A DNA stretch of 5,485 nt from Clostridia bacterium (GTDB lineage Bacteria > Bacillota_A > Clostridia > Lachnospirales > Cellulosilyticaceae), in assembly GCA_029239935.1 (NCBI GenBank), contig JARBTY010000203.1:1-5485 (forward strand), written 5' to 3'. Shown piece after piece: positions 1 through 5,226 of this stretch. Each line of letters starts with the position of its first letter. The first letter of the stretch is position 1. Both the position numbers and the translations under genes were made by a program. The notes below the pieces were generated by a model that was not told the origin of the DNA, searched no databases, and saw nothing but the letters and a program-made list of their open reading frames with translations.

Positions 1-379
1 TTCGGGGAAGAGTATTAATCCTAATGAAATTAGATTCAGCCAAAGTTCTGTAAATGGTGCAGACGATATTATTGCAAGTATGAAAAAAGATGGTTGGGTG
101 GGAGACCCGATCGACGTAGTAAAAATGCCTGATGGAAGTTATACCACTATTGATAATACAAGGGTTGTGGCAGCAAGACAAGCAGGGATTAATGTTAATG
201 CTAACGTACATAGTTATAATGATCCATTGCCAAGTGGTTTTATTAACAGATTTACGACTCCAAAGGGAGTTCCCTCTACATGGGGTGAAGCTATAAACTT
301 AAGAATACTTAAACAAAATTCAACATTTAGAGGAAATTATCCATCTGGCTCATTTGATATGCCCAAAATAAAGAATTAA
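1..379 (+). CDS. Polymorphic toxin C-terminal ParB-like nuclease domain (5' partial)
   Basis: The reading frame is open from the window edge (first full codon at 2) to TAA at 377-379, giving 125 visible residues. The ATG at 80 has no ribosome binding site, and similar-looking sequence continues upstream of it, so this is the tail of a larger protein. Visible segments are INPNEIRFSQSSVNG (residues 5-19), DPIDVVKMPDG, and IDNTRVVAARQAGI, which resembles the ParB/sulfiredoxin-fold D-x-x-R-x-x-A-A-x-x-A-G motif. The end is FTTPKGVPSTWGEAINLR and then DMPKIK. This arrangement is typical of the ParB-like toxin tips on Rhs and related secreted polymorphic toxins. By family knowledge it is probably a nuclease delivered into competing cells; the catalytic activity is inferred. 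The delivery part lies outside the window. A SUKH-type immunity gene begins 13 bp downstream, as expected for a toxin-immunity pair. Confidence 0.82.
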   Translation, partial: SGKSINPNEIRFSQSSVNGADDIIASMKKDGWVGDPIDVVKMPDGSYTTIDNTRVVAARQAGINVNANVHSYNDPLPSGFINRFTTPKGVPSTWGEAINLRILKQNSTFRGNYPSGSFDMPKIKN

Positions 380-384
380 AGGAG
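378..384 (+). promoter_or_regulatory. Ribosome binding site of SUKH immunity gene
   Basis: AAAGGAG lies 8 nt before the ATG at 393 and overlaps the toxin stop codon. This fixes the start and suggests tight translational coupling of immunity to toxin. Confidence 0.8.
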
Positions 385-392
385 AAAAAAAT

Positions 393-743
393 ATGTTAGA
401 AAAATTAAAGGAATATGAGGATTTACTTGGTTATAAATATCCTGACGCATATCTAAAGGTTGTTGAACTTAAATTGCTTGATTATGATAACTGGTTTTTG
501 ATGGGATTTGAACAATTGGTAAATCGGAGGGATGAATTGGTTAAAAGATATCCCAAAAGAAATTTGATTCCTTTTGCCGGAAGATACGATAGTGATGATA
601 TTGCTTGTTTTGAAATAGGTTTTGGAGAAAAAATATTTATTGTACACGACTATGCGACAGAAGGTTATGAAAGAAGGCAAGAATTTGATGATTTTTGGTC
701 GTGGTTTATTAGTGCAATTAAAGAACTAATTGGGATAGAGTAG
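393..743 (+). CDS. SMI1/KNR4 (SUKH) superfamily immunity protein
   Basis: This is a complete 116-aa acidic protein without signal peptide or membrane segment, so it should be cytosolic. The features fit the SUKH fold: an N-terminal helix followed by YKYPDAYLK (residues 14-22), a central NLIPFAGRYDSDDIACFEI block (57-75) matching the family's 'LIPF-G-D-S-D' strand, then IFIVHDYATEG (81-91) and a C-terminal aromatic helix FDDFWSWFISAIKEL (98-112). SUKH proteins are the most common immunity proteins of bacterial polymorphic toxins and usually bind nuclease-type toxin tips. Its place immediately after the ParB-like toxin makes it the likely cognate inhibitor. The start at 393 is set by a good ribosome binding site. 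The stop TAG is embedded in the ribosome binding site of the next gene, which supports an operon. The exact SUKH subgroup cannot be assigned by eye. Confidence 0.85.
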   Translation: MLEKLKEYEDLLGYKYPDAYLKVVELKLLDYDNWFLMGFEQLVNRRDELVKRYPKRNLIPFAGRYDSDDIACFEIGFGEKIFIVHDYATEGYERRQEFDDFWSWFISAIKELIGIE

Positions 744-747
744 GAAG
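742..747 (+). promoter_or_regulatory. Ribosome binding site of kptA
   Basis: AGGAAG lies 7 nt before the ATG at 755 and shares bases with the upstream TAG stop. It fixes the kptA start and links its translation to the SUKH gene. Confidence 0.7.
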
Positions 748-754
748 TGAGATC

Positions 755-1294
755 ATGAATTTTTCTGAATTGAGCAAGGAAATATCTTATGCTTTACGTC
801 ATGCGCCATGGGAGTATGAACTGGAAATGGATGAAAATGGATATGTACCTCTAGAGCAATTATTATTCTCTTTACACCTAACTTCAAAATGGGAAAATAT
901 CACTGAAAAAGATTTATTAGAGATGATTGAAAAATCAGAAAAGAAGCGCCATGAAATTTATGATGGAAAAATCAGAGCATTTTATGGACACTCCATACCA
1001 ATGAAAATTGGCAAAGAAGAAAAGATGCCTCCACATATTTTATACCATGGTACAGCAAGAAGATTTATAGATTCTATTGTAACGAATGGTCTACTGCCTC
1101 AAAGCAGACAATATGTTCATTTATCACAAGATATTGAAACAGCTGAGAGCGTAGGAAAACGGCACGATATTAAGCCATGCATTTTAATAATTAATTCTCT
1201 AAAAGCTTGGAAAGATGGTATAAAATTTTATTATGGTAATGAGAAAGTATGGCTGGCAGATATTGTCCCTAGTAAGTATATTTCAGAAAGATAA
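755..1294 (+). CDS. kptA: RNA 2'-phosphotransferase, Tpt1/KptA family
   Basis: This complete 179-aa protein matches the family's usual length of about 180 aa. Tpt1/KptA enzymes use NAD+ to remove an internal 2'-phosphate from RNA, yielding ADP-ribose 1'',2''-cyclic phosphate and nicotinamide. Some members are also known to ADP-ribosylate 5'-phosphate ends of nucleic acids. The N-terminal winged-helix part carries LRH (R15, H16) and DENGYVPLEQLL (26-37). IRAFYGHS (73-80) supplies R74 and the GHS motif, in place of the more common R-x-x-QGHS. The ART-fold part has LYHGT (96-100), YVHLSQD (120-126) and VGKRH (133-137) with R136, then FYYGNEKVWLADIVP. The R-H-R-R tetrad (15, 16, 74, 136) is therefore intact and the enzyme is probably active. 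It is the third gene of the toxin-immunity operon, 11 bp after the SUKH gene, and ends before a strong terminator. A role in repairing or capping ends made by the nuclease toxin is speculation; it may be unrelated cargo. Confidence 0.93.
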   Translation: MNFSELSKEISYALRHAPWEYELEMDENGYVPLEQLLFSLHLTSKWENITEKDLLEMIEKSEKKRHEIYDGKIRAFYGHSIPMKIGKEEKMPPHILYHGTARRFIDSIVTNGLLPQSRQYVHLSQDIETAESVGKRHDIKPCILIINSLKAWKDGIKFYYGNEKVWLADIVPSKYISER

Positions 1295-1336
1295 TTACAT
1301 ATTTTAATACTTGAAAATAACCAAAGAAGCATCTTG

Positions 1337-1382
1337 AAAAAGCTTAGAGTATGACTGATTCAGATTGTATTCTAAGCTTTTT
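1337..1382. terminator. Bidirectional Rho-independent terminator between convergent genes
   Basis: AAAAAGCTTAGA (1337-1348) and TCTAAGCTTTTT (1371-1382) form a perfect 12-bp stem, extendable by GTA/TAT pairs inward. Each strand ends the stem in a run of T. It sits between the kptA stop at 1294 and the stop of the minus-strand gene at 1389, so it can end transcription from both sides. Confidence 0.85.
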
Positions 1383-1388
1383 ATAAAG

Positions 1389-1664
1389 CTATAATTTGTC
1401 TATATATTTAAAAGCCTTTACTCCATCCATGAATCCATGTCGATACAGAAAAGCTTCTTCTAAAGCAAGTTGGCTTATAAGGGAGTCAATGTAATTTTCA
1501 ACCAGTTTTTTCTCTTTGTCAGGTAAAGTTTCAATGAAAATCTCAGCCTGTAGAATTTGTTCATCTTCCTTCTTAGATTTGTTAGGCTGATTTTTGTGGA
1601 ATATATCAATTAGCATATTGATTCGTTCCTGAATAAACATATCTAATAATTCTTGTTCGGTCAT
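1389..1664 (-). CDS. Small helical hypothetical protein (91 aa)
   Basis: The frame continues upstream to give 125 residues, but the start is placed at the ATG at 1664-1662. A near-perfect AAAGGAGG (1680-1673 on the minus strand) lies 8 nt before it, and nothing similar supports the longer form. The 91-aa protein begins MTEQELLDMFIQERINMLID, is highly charged and appears all-helical. It has an LPDKEKKLVENYIDSL segment in the middle and ends in YRHGFMDGVKAFKYI. Its Y/F-x-x-G-x-x-D-G tail is shared in style with several short uncharacterised proteins (DUF6809-like) of clostridia, but no family can be assigned with confidence. There is no signal peptide, membrane segment or catalytic motif. It is convergent with the toxin-immunity operon and shares its terminator. 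Function unknown. Confidence 0.7.
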   Translation of the reverse strand: MTEQELLDMFIQERINMLIDIFHKNQPNKSKKEDEQILQAEIFIETLPDKEKKLVENYIDSLISQLALEEAFLYRHGFMDGVKAFKYIDKL

Positions 1665-1672
1665 AATGCTTC

Positions 1673-1680
1673 CCTCCTTT
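1673..1680 (-). promoter_or_regulatory. Strong ribosome binding site deciding the minus-strand start
   Basis: On the minus strand this reads AAAGGAGG, 8 nt before the ATG at 1664. It selects the 91-aa product over a 125-aa N-terminal extension. Confidence 0.85.
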
Positions 1681-1846
1681 GAGAACATACGATACCGAAA
1701 CAGTGTCAGAAAGTCGATACCAGAAACCACTAAAAATAGATGCTTTGAATTGGATAAATAGATCAAATGAATTCACGAAATGCTTATTGTCTTGATTCAC
1801 GGTTATGGATTTAAAGGAGTCGCTCATAACCCCGTAACTTTTTCGT

Positions 1847-1861
1847 GTAAATGGGATTTAC
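1847..1861. repeat. Short palindrome GTAAAT-GGG-ATTTAC
   Basis: This is a perfect 6-bp inverted repeat around GGG. The same GTAAAT/ATTTAC outer bases and GGGATTTAC recur in the long palindrome at 2348-2388, which suggests both belong to ends of the same element. Confidence 0.5.
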
Positions 1862-1924
1862 GTGTAAGTGTAACCCCGGTTCTGACCCCAATGACCGCAA
1901 TCCGACCCCGATGAAAAGGTTCTC

Positions 1925-1981
1925 TCAGTCCGCATTGCGGGCTGATGTAACACGAGCCGGGGAAGTTTTTGACCCCGGCTC
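1925..1981. repeat. Two adjacent GC-rich hairpins
   Basis: TCAGTCCGC (1925-1933) pairs with GCGGGCTGA (1937-1945) around ATT, with one T-G wobble. GAGCCGGGG (1954-1962) pairs perfectly with CCCCGGCTC (1973-1981) around a 10-nt loop. They lie in the GC-rich noncoding patch. They could be structured RNA or transposase-binding repeats; no T-tract follows, so they are not typical terminators. Confidence 0.55.
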
Positions 1982-2347
1982 TTTAACCTGCATCATTTTC
2001 GACCCCATGGTTCACCCCTGTTTTAGGGAGAAAAATAATCGGAAATTTTACGTCACCAGATTTTAAAATTGGTTGCATATGTGCGATTTGGTGCATTGCG
2101 AAAACTGGCATATATGCGACATTTTTCTGATAAAGCAACAGGAAGATGAACAGTCTGTAGCATTAATCTAAACAATTATCAGATAAAAAAAGATCGTTTT
2201 CAAATATGCCCAACAAGGCTTAGTAATGCTTGAATGGCATACATGTTTTGCCATCGGTTTCAAAGGTCATACAGGGGCAATATTTTGCGATACAGGGCTA
2301 ACTGGAAATGGGACATCAAATCTGCGTTGCCATTGCTTTAAAGATAT

Positions 2348-2388
2348 CTGTAAATCCCATGGTTCATGGTGAACCATGGGATTTACAG
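2348..2388. repeat. Perfect 19-bp palindrome with 3-nt loop
   Basis: CTGTAAATCCCATGGTTCA (2348-2366) and its exact reverse complement (2370-2388) flank TGG. No T-tract follows. The 11-mer CCCATGGTTCA also occurs at 2004-2014, and GGGATTTAC also at 1853-1861, so the palindrome is built from sequence repeated elsewhere in the same patch. It may be a back-to-back junction of two element ends, or a protein-binding or insertion target site. Confidence 0.7.
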
Positions 2389-2512
2389 GGAACTGGTTCT
2401 ATGGTAAAATGGGGCTGCCGGGGGTTACAGGGGGTAAAATTACTCTTTCTGTAGCTCCCTTTTCCATTCTTTTTTCTGCTGTTTTTCTCCTGAAAATAAA
2501 ACCAGAAATGAC

Positions 2513-2541
2513 TTGCAATTCATTTGATACAGAGTTAACAT
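2513..2541 (+). promoter_or_regulatory. Weak candidate promoter upstream of transposase
   Basis: TTGCAA (2513-2518) and TAACAT (2536-2541) are spaced by 17 bp, each matching the sigma-A consensus at 4 of 6 positions. It could drive the transposase and the upstream noncoding RNA. IS110 elements often rely on a promoter created at the circular junction, so this one may not be used. Confidence 0.25.
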
Positions 2542-2563
2542 CAACAACCAATAAAAGAAATAA
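2522..2563. repeat. Dispersed repeat, copy A (left side of IS110)
   Basis: ATTTGATA (2522-2529), then TTAACATCAACAACCAATAA (2535-2554) and AAATAA (2558-2563) recur at 5227-5263 with few changes. Across the 20-nt core only one base differs. Whether it is an IS110 left-end sequence or a target-related sequence is not known. Confidence 0.65.
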
Positions 2564-2564
2564 C

Positions 2565-2690
2565 TTGTCCTTTCACCCATTGGTTTGTTGTAGATAGGCT
2601 GTCGAACCCTTGCGGACTCAAAAAGAGTTAACGCTGTCATCTGAGGTTGCCGGTACGGGGACTGATTGGTTGGATACAAGATCAGGAGGG
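2565..2690 (+). ncRNA. Candidate IS110 bridge RNA region
   Basis: IS110-group elements are known to encode, between the left end and the recombinase gene, a bridge RNA whose two internal loops pair with target and donor DNA. The corresponding segment here is noncoding in practice (the recombinase starts at 2697) and can fold. GGTTTG (about 2582-2587) pairs with CGAACC around a 15-nt loop. GCGGACTC (2612-2619) pairs with GAGTT-AA-CGC (2625-2634) around AAAAA. ATCT and AGAT close a larger loop of about 2639-2683. GCTGTC occurs twice (about 2599 and 2633) and ATTGGTT twice (about 2579 and 2665), which may reflect paired guide segments. RNA ends and guide loops cannot be assigned without comparing copies. 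Confidence 0.35.
2684..2689 (+). promoter_or_regulatory. Ribosome binding site selecting a TTG start
   Basis: AGGAGG lies 7 nt before TTG at 2697. It is the only good ribosome binding site near the start of the transposase frame and places the N-terminus just before the conserved YVGIDLHK motif. Confidence 0.75.
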
Positions 2691-2696
2691 AGCGAA

Positions 2697-3923
2697 TTGC
2701 AGAAAAGAGAAAATCTGCTATATGTAGGGATTGACCTGCATAAGGAAACCCATACCGCAGTGATGGTAAACTGCTGGAATGAAAAGTTAGAGGTAGTTGT
2801 GATAGAAAACAAGCCTAGTGAATTTAAAAAGCTGGCAGAAAAGGTGAACAGAAAATCCAGTATTCTTGGATTAAATCCCATTTATGGGCTAGAGAATGCT
2901 TACGGTTATGGTAGAAGCTTAGCTGTTTGGCTCATTGAACATGGATATATCGTAAAAGACATAAATCCAGCTCTGGCGTATGACCAGAGAAAAAGTGCAC
3001 CCATGTACCGAAAAAATGATGAGTATGATGCGTATTGTGTGGCTACAGTTCTGATTAATCAGTTGCATACTTTGCCGGATGCAAAGCCGAAAGATAACGA
3101 ATGGACACTGGCTCAACTAGTGAATCGAAGAGATTTATTGGTGAAAGATGGCATCCGTTTTAAGAATGGACTTCATGAGCAGATATCCATGGCATATCCC
3201 AGTTACAGTAAGTTTTTCAGCGAGATAGACGGGAAATGTGCCATGTATTTCTGGAAGACCTACCCGTCCCCTGTCCATTTGCAGGAAAAGACGGCAGAAG
3301 AACTAACAAACGAATTTAAGGAAGTATCCCGCATTGCAAGAAGAGACAAAGCAGAATTGATTCTGGACTGTGTTCACAATGATGGAGATACCTTTCGGGA
3401 ATATCAGGAATCCAGAGATTTTATCACAACAAGTCTGGTACGGGACTTGGAACATCAAAAAGAAGAATTGGCAGGGCTTGATCAAGAAATCGAGAAAATC
3501 CTGCTTAGTTTTGATTATAAACTGACCAGTATGCCGGGAATAGGAACTTCTATTGCCAGTAAGCTGATTGCAGAAATCGGTGATATCCGAAGATTTGCCA
3601 ATGCAGACAAGCTGGCAAGATTCGCTGGAGTGGCTCCTGTAAAGTTCAGTTCTGCCGGAAAAGGGAAGGAACAAAGCTCTAGGCAAGGCAACCGCCAGTT
3701 GCATGGACTATTTTATTTTCTGGCGGTAACCATGGTATCCAGACCCAAGAACGGAGCACCCAATCATCCGGTATTTTATGACTATTACATGCGAAAAATC
3801 GGTGAAGGAAAGACAAAGTCTCAGGCACTGGTCTGTATCATGCGTCGATTGGTGAACATAGTGTATGGAATGATGAAAAATAAGACGGAATACCGGGAAC
3901 CACTGCCAGAAAAAGAACAGTAA
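2697..3923 (+). CDS. IS110-family transposase (DEDD recombinase)
   Basis: This 408-aa protein, read from a TTG start, has the normal length for the family. The N-terminal RuvC-like DEDD domain shows YVGIDLHK (D13), GLENAYGYG (E66) and YRKNDEYDAYCVA (D108, D111), which together supply all four metal-binding acids. A helical middle (about 195-275) is followed by the C-terminal Transposase_20 domain. That domain has a helix-hairpin-helix SMPGIGTSIASKLIAEIGD (278-296), LARFAGVAPVKFSSAGKG (307-324) with S318/S319 as candidates for the catalytic serine, then SSRQGNRQLHG and a conserved helical end to about 396. IS110 recombinases cut and rejoin DNA through the serine and are directed by a bridge RNA from the element. 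There is no frameshift or stop, so it is probably functional. The frame is open up to a TTG at 2610, but that start lacks a ribosome binding site. Codon use is less AT-rich than that of the flanking toxin genes, consistent with acquisition. Confidence 0.93.
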   Translation: MQKRENLLYVGIDLHKETHTAVMVNCWNEKLEVVVIENKPSEFKKLAEKVNRKSSILGLNPIYGLENAYGYGRSLAVWLIEHGYIVKDINPALAYDQRKSAPMYRKNDEYDAYCVATVLINQLHTLPDAKPKDNEWTLAQLVNRRDLLVKDGIRFKNGLHEQISMAYPSYSKFFSEIDGKCAMYFWKTYPSPVHLQEKTAEELTNEFKEVSRIARRDKAELILDCVHNDGDTFREYQESRDFITTSLVRDLEHQKEELAGLDQEIEKILLSFDYKLTSMPGIGTSIASKLIAEIGDIRRFANADKLARFAGVAPVKFSSAGKGKEQSSRQGNRQLHGLFYFLAVTMVSRPKNGAPNHPVFYDYYMRKIGEGKTKSQALVCIMRRLVNIVYGMMKNKTEYREPLPEKEQ

Positions 3924-3932
3924 TTTTTCTAT

Positions 3933-3969
3933 TTAAAAACAGCACAAAAACGTGCTATAATTTTTTTAA
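3933..3969 (+). terminator. Possible terminator at IS110 right end
   Basis: AGCAC (3941-3945) pairs with GTGCT (3952-3956), and outside a small internal loop TTAAAAA (3933-3939) pairs with TTTTTAA (3963-3969). A run of seven T lies at 3961-3967. It begins 10 bp after the transposase stop. The stem is weak, and TATAAT at 3956-3961 could instead serve as a -10 element firing outward. Confidence 0.4.
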
Positions 3970-3972
3970 TGA

Positions 3973-4449
3973 ATAAAGATTTTACCCTATGTCGGATATG
4001 TCAGTACTCCACCTGAGGGTTTGAGTAACGCTGTTAAAGGTGGTTCATCAGCAGATGATATCTATGAATTATATAGAAAAGCATCTAATTCAGGTGAGTT
4101 TAAGGATTTGGATGAATTAATGCAATTGAAAAATGTCAAAAATATAGCTGCTGATGCGGGAATTGGATTAGAAGGTATTAAAATAAAAATTGATAGAGAT
4201 TCCACATTATTAGGCAAAGGTGTTTACGGTTTTACAGATGGAAAAAAAATTACGCTATATCCAGATGCTTTTACTGACACCGAAACTTTAGTAAAAACAT
4301 TAGGCCATGAAAGAATGCATATTTATCAAGTAAATGTGTTTGGAAAACCAACCTCTTCGGATATTTTAGGTAAATTTGAAAAGGCTGCATTTGGCTCAGA
4401 AAAAAGCTGGTGGGATTATTATAACTTTATGAATGGAGGAAAAAAATGA
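3973..4449 (+). pseudogene. Truncated polymorphic toxin tip with HExxH metallopeptidase motif
   Basis: The frame opens after TGA at 3970-3972 and runs to TGA at 4447-4449 (158 residues), with no credible start. TTG at 4021 has GAGGG only 1 nt away, and the conserved-looking LPYVGYVSTPPEGLSNAVKG begins before it. This is the C-terminal part of a larger toxin cut near the IS110 right side. LPYVGY resembles the pre-toxin linkers found ahead of toxin domains. The tip has a helix-rich entry, then KKITLYPDAF and LVKTLGHERMHIYQVNVFGK, in which HERMH (4306-4320) fits the zinc-binding HExxH of metallopeptidases. FEKAAFGSEKSWWDYY follows, with glutamates that could be a third ligand. Such tips occur at the ends of Rhs-like toxins; protease activity is inferred from the motif. 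As it stands it should not be secreted, and it may act as a silent cassette that can recombine onto a full-length toxin. Confidence 0.72.
4435..4440 (+). promoter_or_regulatory. Ribosome binding site of the zinc-ribbon immunity gene
   Basis: GGAGGA lies 5 nt before ATG at 4446 and inside the end of the toxin-tip frame, so the downstream gene is well translated even though the toxin is broken. Confidence 0.8.
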
Positions 4450-4718
4450 GTAAAGATTGGATAAGAATGATACCTAAAATAACAGAACACTCGAAAGATA
4501 ACCATGGAGTACAATGCCCCAATTGTGGAGAGTACGGAATAGATTATCTATATGTCGGGGATGAGAAAACAAGAATTGGATATCTACAAATTTGGTGCAG
4601 AAAGTGTTTGAAAGGAATTTATGTTAGCAGAGCAATAGCTCCACCAAATGCTAAGTTTGCTACATTTGATGAGGACTTAAAAGAAATAGTTCCTAAATAT
4701 GAATTCATAAATGATTAA
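4446..4718 (+). CDS. Putative immunity protein with four-cysteine zinc ribbon (90 aa)
   Basis: This complete 90-aa protein starts in an ATGA overlap with the toxin-tip stop, a layout typical of toxin-immunity pairs, and has a strong ribosome binding site. It carries CPNCGEYGIDYLYVGD (24-39) and IWCRKCLKGIYVS (49-61). C24, C27, C51 and C54 form a CxxC-x23-CxxC pattern, as in small zinc ribbons. The C-terminal part (APPNAKFATFDEDLKEIVPKYEF) is acidic and without motif. There is no signal peptide or membrane segment. I do not recognise a named family. The role as cognate inhibitor of the HExxH toxin is inferred from position only. The intact frame next to a truncated toxin suggests selection to keep immunity. 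Confidence 0.75.
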   Translation: MSKDWIRMIPKITEHSKDNHGVQCPNCGEYGIDYLYVGDEKTRIGYLQIWCRKCLKGIYVSRAIAPPNAKFATFDEDLKEIVPKYEFIND

Positions 4719-4845
4719 GATATAATAAGTTTTATTGGCTAATATTTTTCAAAATTTTCCTGATGACCTCAAAATACATATTACAATGGCATAATCAGGG
4801 GATATAAGTGGGAAATGATTTTCTTTTATACACAAGGAAAAATAT

Positions 4846-4898
4846 AAAATCGAAGGTAATACATTACTTAAGAAGTTTTGGTATTATCTCCGATTTTT
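4846..4898 (+). terminator. Rho-independent terminator after immunity gene
   Basis: AAAATCGAAGGTAATAC (4846-4862) pairs with GTATTATCTCCGATTTT (4881-4897) over 17 positions with one mismatch and one G-T wobble. The 18-nt loop contains a small ACTT-AAG-AAGT hairpin, and a TTTTTGTTCTT tract ends the structure. It lies 127 bp after the zinc-ribbon gene and probably ends its transcript. Confidence 0.6.
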
Positions 4899-5226
4899 GT
4901 TCTTATTATCTTAGGTCTGCCAGTTCCATCAGTAGTGAAAGATGGAATTAAATGTAAACAGAACTTATTATGAAGGTAGGATGAGTATGAACAATTTCAG
5001 TTTATACATACCGGTGATGAAGTTCATAGAATATTAGTTTCAAATTAATATCTCGGTTTTGTAAAGCAGATTGTTATACTTGAATGATGGTTCATATGAA
5101 ATTCTCTTTAGTAACTTTATATATTTGAAATCTTCGTGATCGAATAACTGTAAGGATTATAAAAGTAAGAATACTTATTATAATAAAGTACAATAAACCT
5201 GTATTTCATATAGAGGTTTTAAATCT

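Larger units (their letters stand above)
1827..2445. mobile_element. Probable remnant of a small mobile element (repeat-rich, no transposase)
   Basis: This stretch of about 620 bp has no convincing gene and differs in base composition from its surroundings. Its left part (1827-2020) is rich in GACCCC, with TAACCCCG at 1827-1834 and 1871-1878 and GACCCC repeated up to 2006. Its right part (2405-2440) carries the complementary pattern (GGGGCTG, GGGGGTTACAGGGGG). Read inverted, both ends therefore contain TGTAACCCC-GG, like degenerate terminal inverted repeats. Multiple GACCCC-like motifs are seen at ends of some IS21-family elements, which is the basis for a tentative assignment. No istA/istB-like reading frame remains. 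The middle (2051-2340) shows only two similar GCATATGTGCGA / GCATATATGCGAC segments (about 2061 and 2110) and nothing coding. Boundaries are approximate. Confidence 0.35.
2500..3970 (+). mobile_element. IS110-family insertion sequence (approximate limits)
   Basis: The element is defined by its intact transposase gene at 2697-3923. IS110 elements generally lack clear terminal inverted repeats and do not make long target duplications, so the exact ends cannot be read from one copy. The left limit is set roughly 200 nt before the gene, the size of the noncoding left end known for IS110-group elements. A block starting at 2522 also recurs at 5227. The right limit is set where an unrelated toxin reading frame begins, near 3970. 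Confidence 0.55.

Noticed and set aside
453..680. Open frame of 75 codons on the minus strand
   Set aside because: Lies entirely antisense to the well-supported SUKH gene, with no ribosome binding site.
1665..1766. N-terminal extension of the small minus-strand protein to 125 aa
   Set aside because: The extension would read through the AAAGGAGG ribosome binding site of the internal ATG; the internal start is much better supported.
1606..1827. Minus-strand frame of 73 codons upstream of the small helical gene
   Set aside because: Overlaps the start of the better-supported 91-aa gene in another frame and has no recognisable protein features.
1954..1981. GAGCC...GGCTC hairpin as a group II intron domain V
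   Set aside because: It lacks the conserved bulge and GAAA-type tetraloop, and no intron-encoded reverse transcriptase is present.
1851..2066. 71-codon plus-strand frame
   Set aside because: Composition is dictated by the GACCCC repeats and hairpins. It has no ribosome binding site and no protein-like pattern.
2376..2679. Plus-strand 73-codon and minus-strand 79-codon frames in the IS110 leader
   Set aside because: Neither has a ribosome binding site, and both lie over repeats and the structured leader expected to be noncoding.
2610..2696. Upstream TTG start for the transposase
   Set aside because: It would add 29 residues unlike the family N-terminus and lacks a ribosome binding site. TTG at 2697 follows AGGAGG directly and is right before the conserved first aspartate motif.
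2618..3704. Minus-strand frames of 87, 65 and 133 codons
   Set aside because: All are antisense shadows of the transposase gene.
4021..4449. Complete 142-aa gene starting at TTG 4021
   Set aside because: GAGGG is only 1 nt from the TTG, and the toxin-like reading frame continues upstream to 3973. A truncated toxin tip explains it better.
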